Origin: Dyadobacter fermentans
GTDB taxonomy: Bacteria; Bacteroidota; Bacteroidia; Cytophagales; Spirosomataceae
Reading direction: 5' to 3'
Length of the DNA: 64,000 bases
Assembly: GCF_019924045.1 (NCBI RefSeq)
Contig: NZ_JAHXBN010000010.1
Coordinates: 310,001-374,000 of the forward strand
Shown here: positions 62,489 to 64,000 of the stretch, one piece after another
Numbering within the stretch: the stretch's first letter is position 1
How the letters are laid out: every line of letters begins with the position of its first letter
Notes under the pieces: generated by a model
Databases searched by the model: none
Seen by the model: the letters and a program-made list of their open reading frames with translations, nothing else
What the model was told of the DNA's origin: nothing
Made by a program: the position numbers and the translations under genes

Positions 62489-62583
62489 AGAAAGAGAAGT
62501 GTTTTATTTGGTTTTTGGGGTTGTAAACAGACGTTTTTATCGTGCAAGATAGGAATTATGGGTAAATATCAATCAATCATAAA

Positions 62584-62621
62584 AATAAAAGCGGTAGCAG
62601 TTTGTAACGACTGCTACCGCT
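62584..62621 (-). terminator. Terminator of the coiled-coil gene
   Basis: A perfect 12-bp stem AGCGGTAGCAGT/ACTGCTACCGCT with an 8-nt loop, followed on the minus strand by TTTTATTTTT. It lies 25 nt past the stop of the gene ending at 62646. Confidence 0.9.
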
Positions 62622-62645
62622 GTGAATAAACGTTTTGCGACCGGC

Positions 62646-63554
62646 TTATTTAACGGAGAAGGATCCTTCACCGATGGAAAATCCCTCGGAATAGAGCTCG
62701 ATGGTGTACTTGCCCGATGTGAATGGCGCGTCGCGATCGTACATGATGCTTACGTCCTGGTTGTTGTTGGAATACAGCACATCTTTGCTGATGGTATAGC
62801 CTTGCTCCTGGCCGTTATACTGGAAAACGCCGGAGCCGGTTTTGGTGTCCGAAATGGTAGCGCCGCTTGGGTCGATGATGCGGAGGTAGATGGTCTTATT
62901 GTCCATTGCGGTGAGCGGGTTCTTTTCGAGGATGAAATCCACGCGGACCTTATCCACTCGCTTCGACTTCACATTTTCGCCCTCGCGCACCTTGCCTTTG
63001 GACGACACCGCGTACACCTTCACGTTACGAGCGCGCAAGGCCGCGGCCATGGTTACTTTCGATTCCAGTTCGGTGTTTTTGGTCTGAACGCCTGCCAGCG
63101 AGTCGCGTACCGCCTGGCGGCTGGTTTGTAATTCGTTTCGTTCCTGTGTAAGGCCTTCGTTTTGGCTGATCAGCTGCTGGTTTTCCTCGCGGAGCTGAGC
63201 AATCTCTGTGTCCTTTTTGGTGAGAAATTCCTCATATTCCTTGATTTTCCGGCCCATGTTCGCATTGCCTTTGCGTAATGCGGCTCGGTCGCTTTCGAGG
63301 GAGGCTTTCACTTTTTGCAGTTCGGCAATATCGCCGCCCAGATTCTGTACTTCGAGGATGCGTGCGTCGAGCTGTTTAGAGATCGAATCCAGCTTGATTT
63401 CGGAGGCTGCCAGTTCCTGAACCCGGGCTGTGAGGTCAGTTTCCTGCTTTTGGGTAATGTTGTGTTCTTTGTAATAAAGGTATCCGAACACTGCTGCCAG
63501 GATGGTCATCAGGATCAACCCTACTACCAGACCGGTATTGCTTTTCCTTTCCAT
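62646..63554 (-). CDS. Membrane-anchored coiled-coil protein
   Basis: This 302-residue protein has one N-terminal membrane helix (VVGLILMTILAAVFGYLYY, about 9-27), then a long coiled coil with heptads (about 35-165, rich in Glu, Lys, Gln, Leu). A compact C-terminal beta domain (about 175-302) follows, with VRVDFILEKNPLTAMDNKTI, GVFQYNGQEQGYTISKDVLY and SGKYTIELYSEGFSIGEGSF. The function is unknown; the layout suggests a periplasmic structural or adaptor protein. It has its own terminator, and the TPM gene is upstream in the same direction. Confidence 0.82.
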   Translation of the reverse strand: MERKSNTGLVVGLILMTILAAVFGYLYYKEHNITQKQETDLTARVQELAASEIKLDSISKQLDARILEVQNLGGDIAELQKVKASLESDRAALRKGNANMGRKIKEYEEFLTKKDTEIAQLREENQQLISQNEGLTQERNELQTSRQAVRDSLAGVQTKNTELESKVTMAAALRARNVKVYAVSSKGKVREGENVKSKRVDKVRVDFILEKNPLTAMDNKTIYLRIIDPSGATISDTKTGSGVFQYNGQEQGYTISKDVLYSNNNQDVSIMYDRDAPFTSGKYTIELYSEGFSIGEGSFSVK

Positions 63555-63644
63555 AGAACTTTGTTTAGGTTTTGGTGATATAGTTTATGGAATATGTACA
63601 AAAAAGTATGCCACTAGTATACGTCGTGCTAGGATGGTAAAACA

Positions 63645-63679
63645 AAAGCGGGTAGAAGACCGATGCTTCTACCCGCTTT
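63645..63679 (-). terminator. Terminator of the TPM/YgcG-like gene
   Basis: A perfect 14-bp stem AAAGCGGGTAGAAG/CTTCTACCCGCTTT with a 7-nt loop and, on the minus strand, a following TTTTGTTTTA. It begins 23 nt past the stop at 63702. Confidence 0.92.
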
Positions 63680-63701
63680 CCGATATTATTTGTTTGAAAT
63701 A

Positions 63702-64000
63702 CTAATAATCACCACCGGCACCACCGCCACCAAAACTACCTCCACCAAAACCGCCGAAGCCACCGCTATCGCCTCCACCAAAGCCGCCACCCCAGTTACC
63801 CGAGGAACCCCCGCGGCCCGAATACGTATTATAAGGGAAGAATATTGGCGGGATACCGAGGTCGCGATAGCCGCGGTTACCGCCACCTCCACCACGGTTG
63901 CGGAATATGATGATAAGGATAACGATGAATATGATCACGACAATCAGGATGGGAGGGAAGCCGTCGCCTTCGCCACTGTCCTGCTTCGGATCTGCCTTGT
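63702..64000 (-). CDS. TPM/YgcG-like membrane protein, C-terminal end only (cut by right edge)
   Basis: The frame is open past the right edge; about 99 codons are visible. A membrane helix (about ILIVVIIFIVILIIIF) follows a short acidic linker and precedes a Gly/Ser/Phe-rich tail that ends GGFGGGSFGGGGAGGDY. Such Gly-rich tails after a helix are typical of TPM-domain (YgcG) proteins; the TPM domain itself would be beyond the window. The tail sequence is low complexity, so the family call rests on architecture. Confidence 0.7.
   Translation of the reverse strand, partial: KADPKQDSGEGDGFPPILIVVIIFIVILIIIFRNRGGGGGNRGYRDLGIPPIFFPYNTYSGRGGSSGNWGGGFGGGDSGGFGGFGGGSFGGGGAGGDY

Overview
The window reads as a chromosomal segment of a Bacteroidota bacterium of the order Cytophagales, most like Dyadobacter/Spirosomataceae (inference). 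Supporting signs are a SusC-type TonB-dependent receptor cut by the left edge, a giant subtilase ending in a type IX secretion sorting domain, candidate TAnnTTTG promoter elements, few obvious Shine-Dalgarno sequences, about 50% GC, and dense carbohydrate genes with ThuA, Gfo/Idh/MocA, GH20, GH125 and ChbG families. I see no rRNA, tRNA, CRISPR array, insertion sequence or prophage.

Layout. 1-6.7 kb: SusC fragment; a two-gene minus-strand operon of a Gfo/Idh/MocA oxidoreductase and a 1246-residue lipoprotein fusing ThuA, a PVC-type dehydrogenase propeller, HEAT, a CARDB-like domain and an azurin-like copper domain; a GNAT acetyltransferase. 6.7-10.4 kb: Tat-exported GH125 mannosidase, a strong terminator, bioB, a small unknown protein, a HigBA module. 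10.4-14.2 kb: siderophore receptor plus PepSY membrane protein, with a Fur-box-like palindrome upstream. 14.3-17.7 kb: sugar isomerase, small lipoprotein, AraC regulator, a second toxin-antitoxin pair. 17.7-23.3 kb: uxuA-SDR-ThuA-Gfo/Idh operon (hexuronate catabolism) divergent from a LacI regulator, with a candidate operator between. 23.4-24.4 kb: Uma2 and a YoeB-type module overlapping tail to tail.

24.4-33.3 kb is the most unusual locus: a tightly packed five-gene minus-strand operon with a PfkB-kinase/HAD-phosphatase fusion, two divergent paralogues made of an N-terminal propeller and a C-terminal predicted alpha/alpha region, a ChbG/YdjC-type deacetylase between them, and a YidR-like (DUF3748) lipoprotein. 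It looks like a glycan-processing and sugar-phosphate system that I cannot match to a described pathway. 33.9-40.1 kb is mostly housekeeping: ECF sigma factor, lipoprotein, lgt, yidD, MoxR ATPase, prmC, ribD, aroE. 40.3-45.7 kb is the secreted subtilase.

45.8-58.9 kb returns to saccharide use: a nucleoside hydrolase; an operon of a NagX-like membrane acyltransferase, a large glycosidase-like protein and an HpaI-type aldolase; an AAA/DUF234 ATPase; then GH20 hexosaminidase, ROK kinase, FucP/NagP-type transporter and XylR-type regulator, a coherent N-acetylhexosamine unit. A 113-nt imperfect inverted repeat built from AGAGTT units closes it. 58.9-64 kb: M13 peptidase, POT peptide transporter, a coiled-coil membrane protein, and the Gly-rich end of a TPM/YgcG-like protein cut by the right edge.

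Most gene clusters therefore code for taking apart and importing polysaccharide- or glycoprotein-derived sugars (uronates, mannose, N-acetylhexosamines) and peptides. Three type II toxin-antitoxin modules lie between operons in the left 25 kb.
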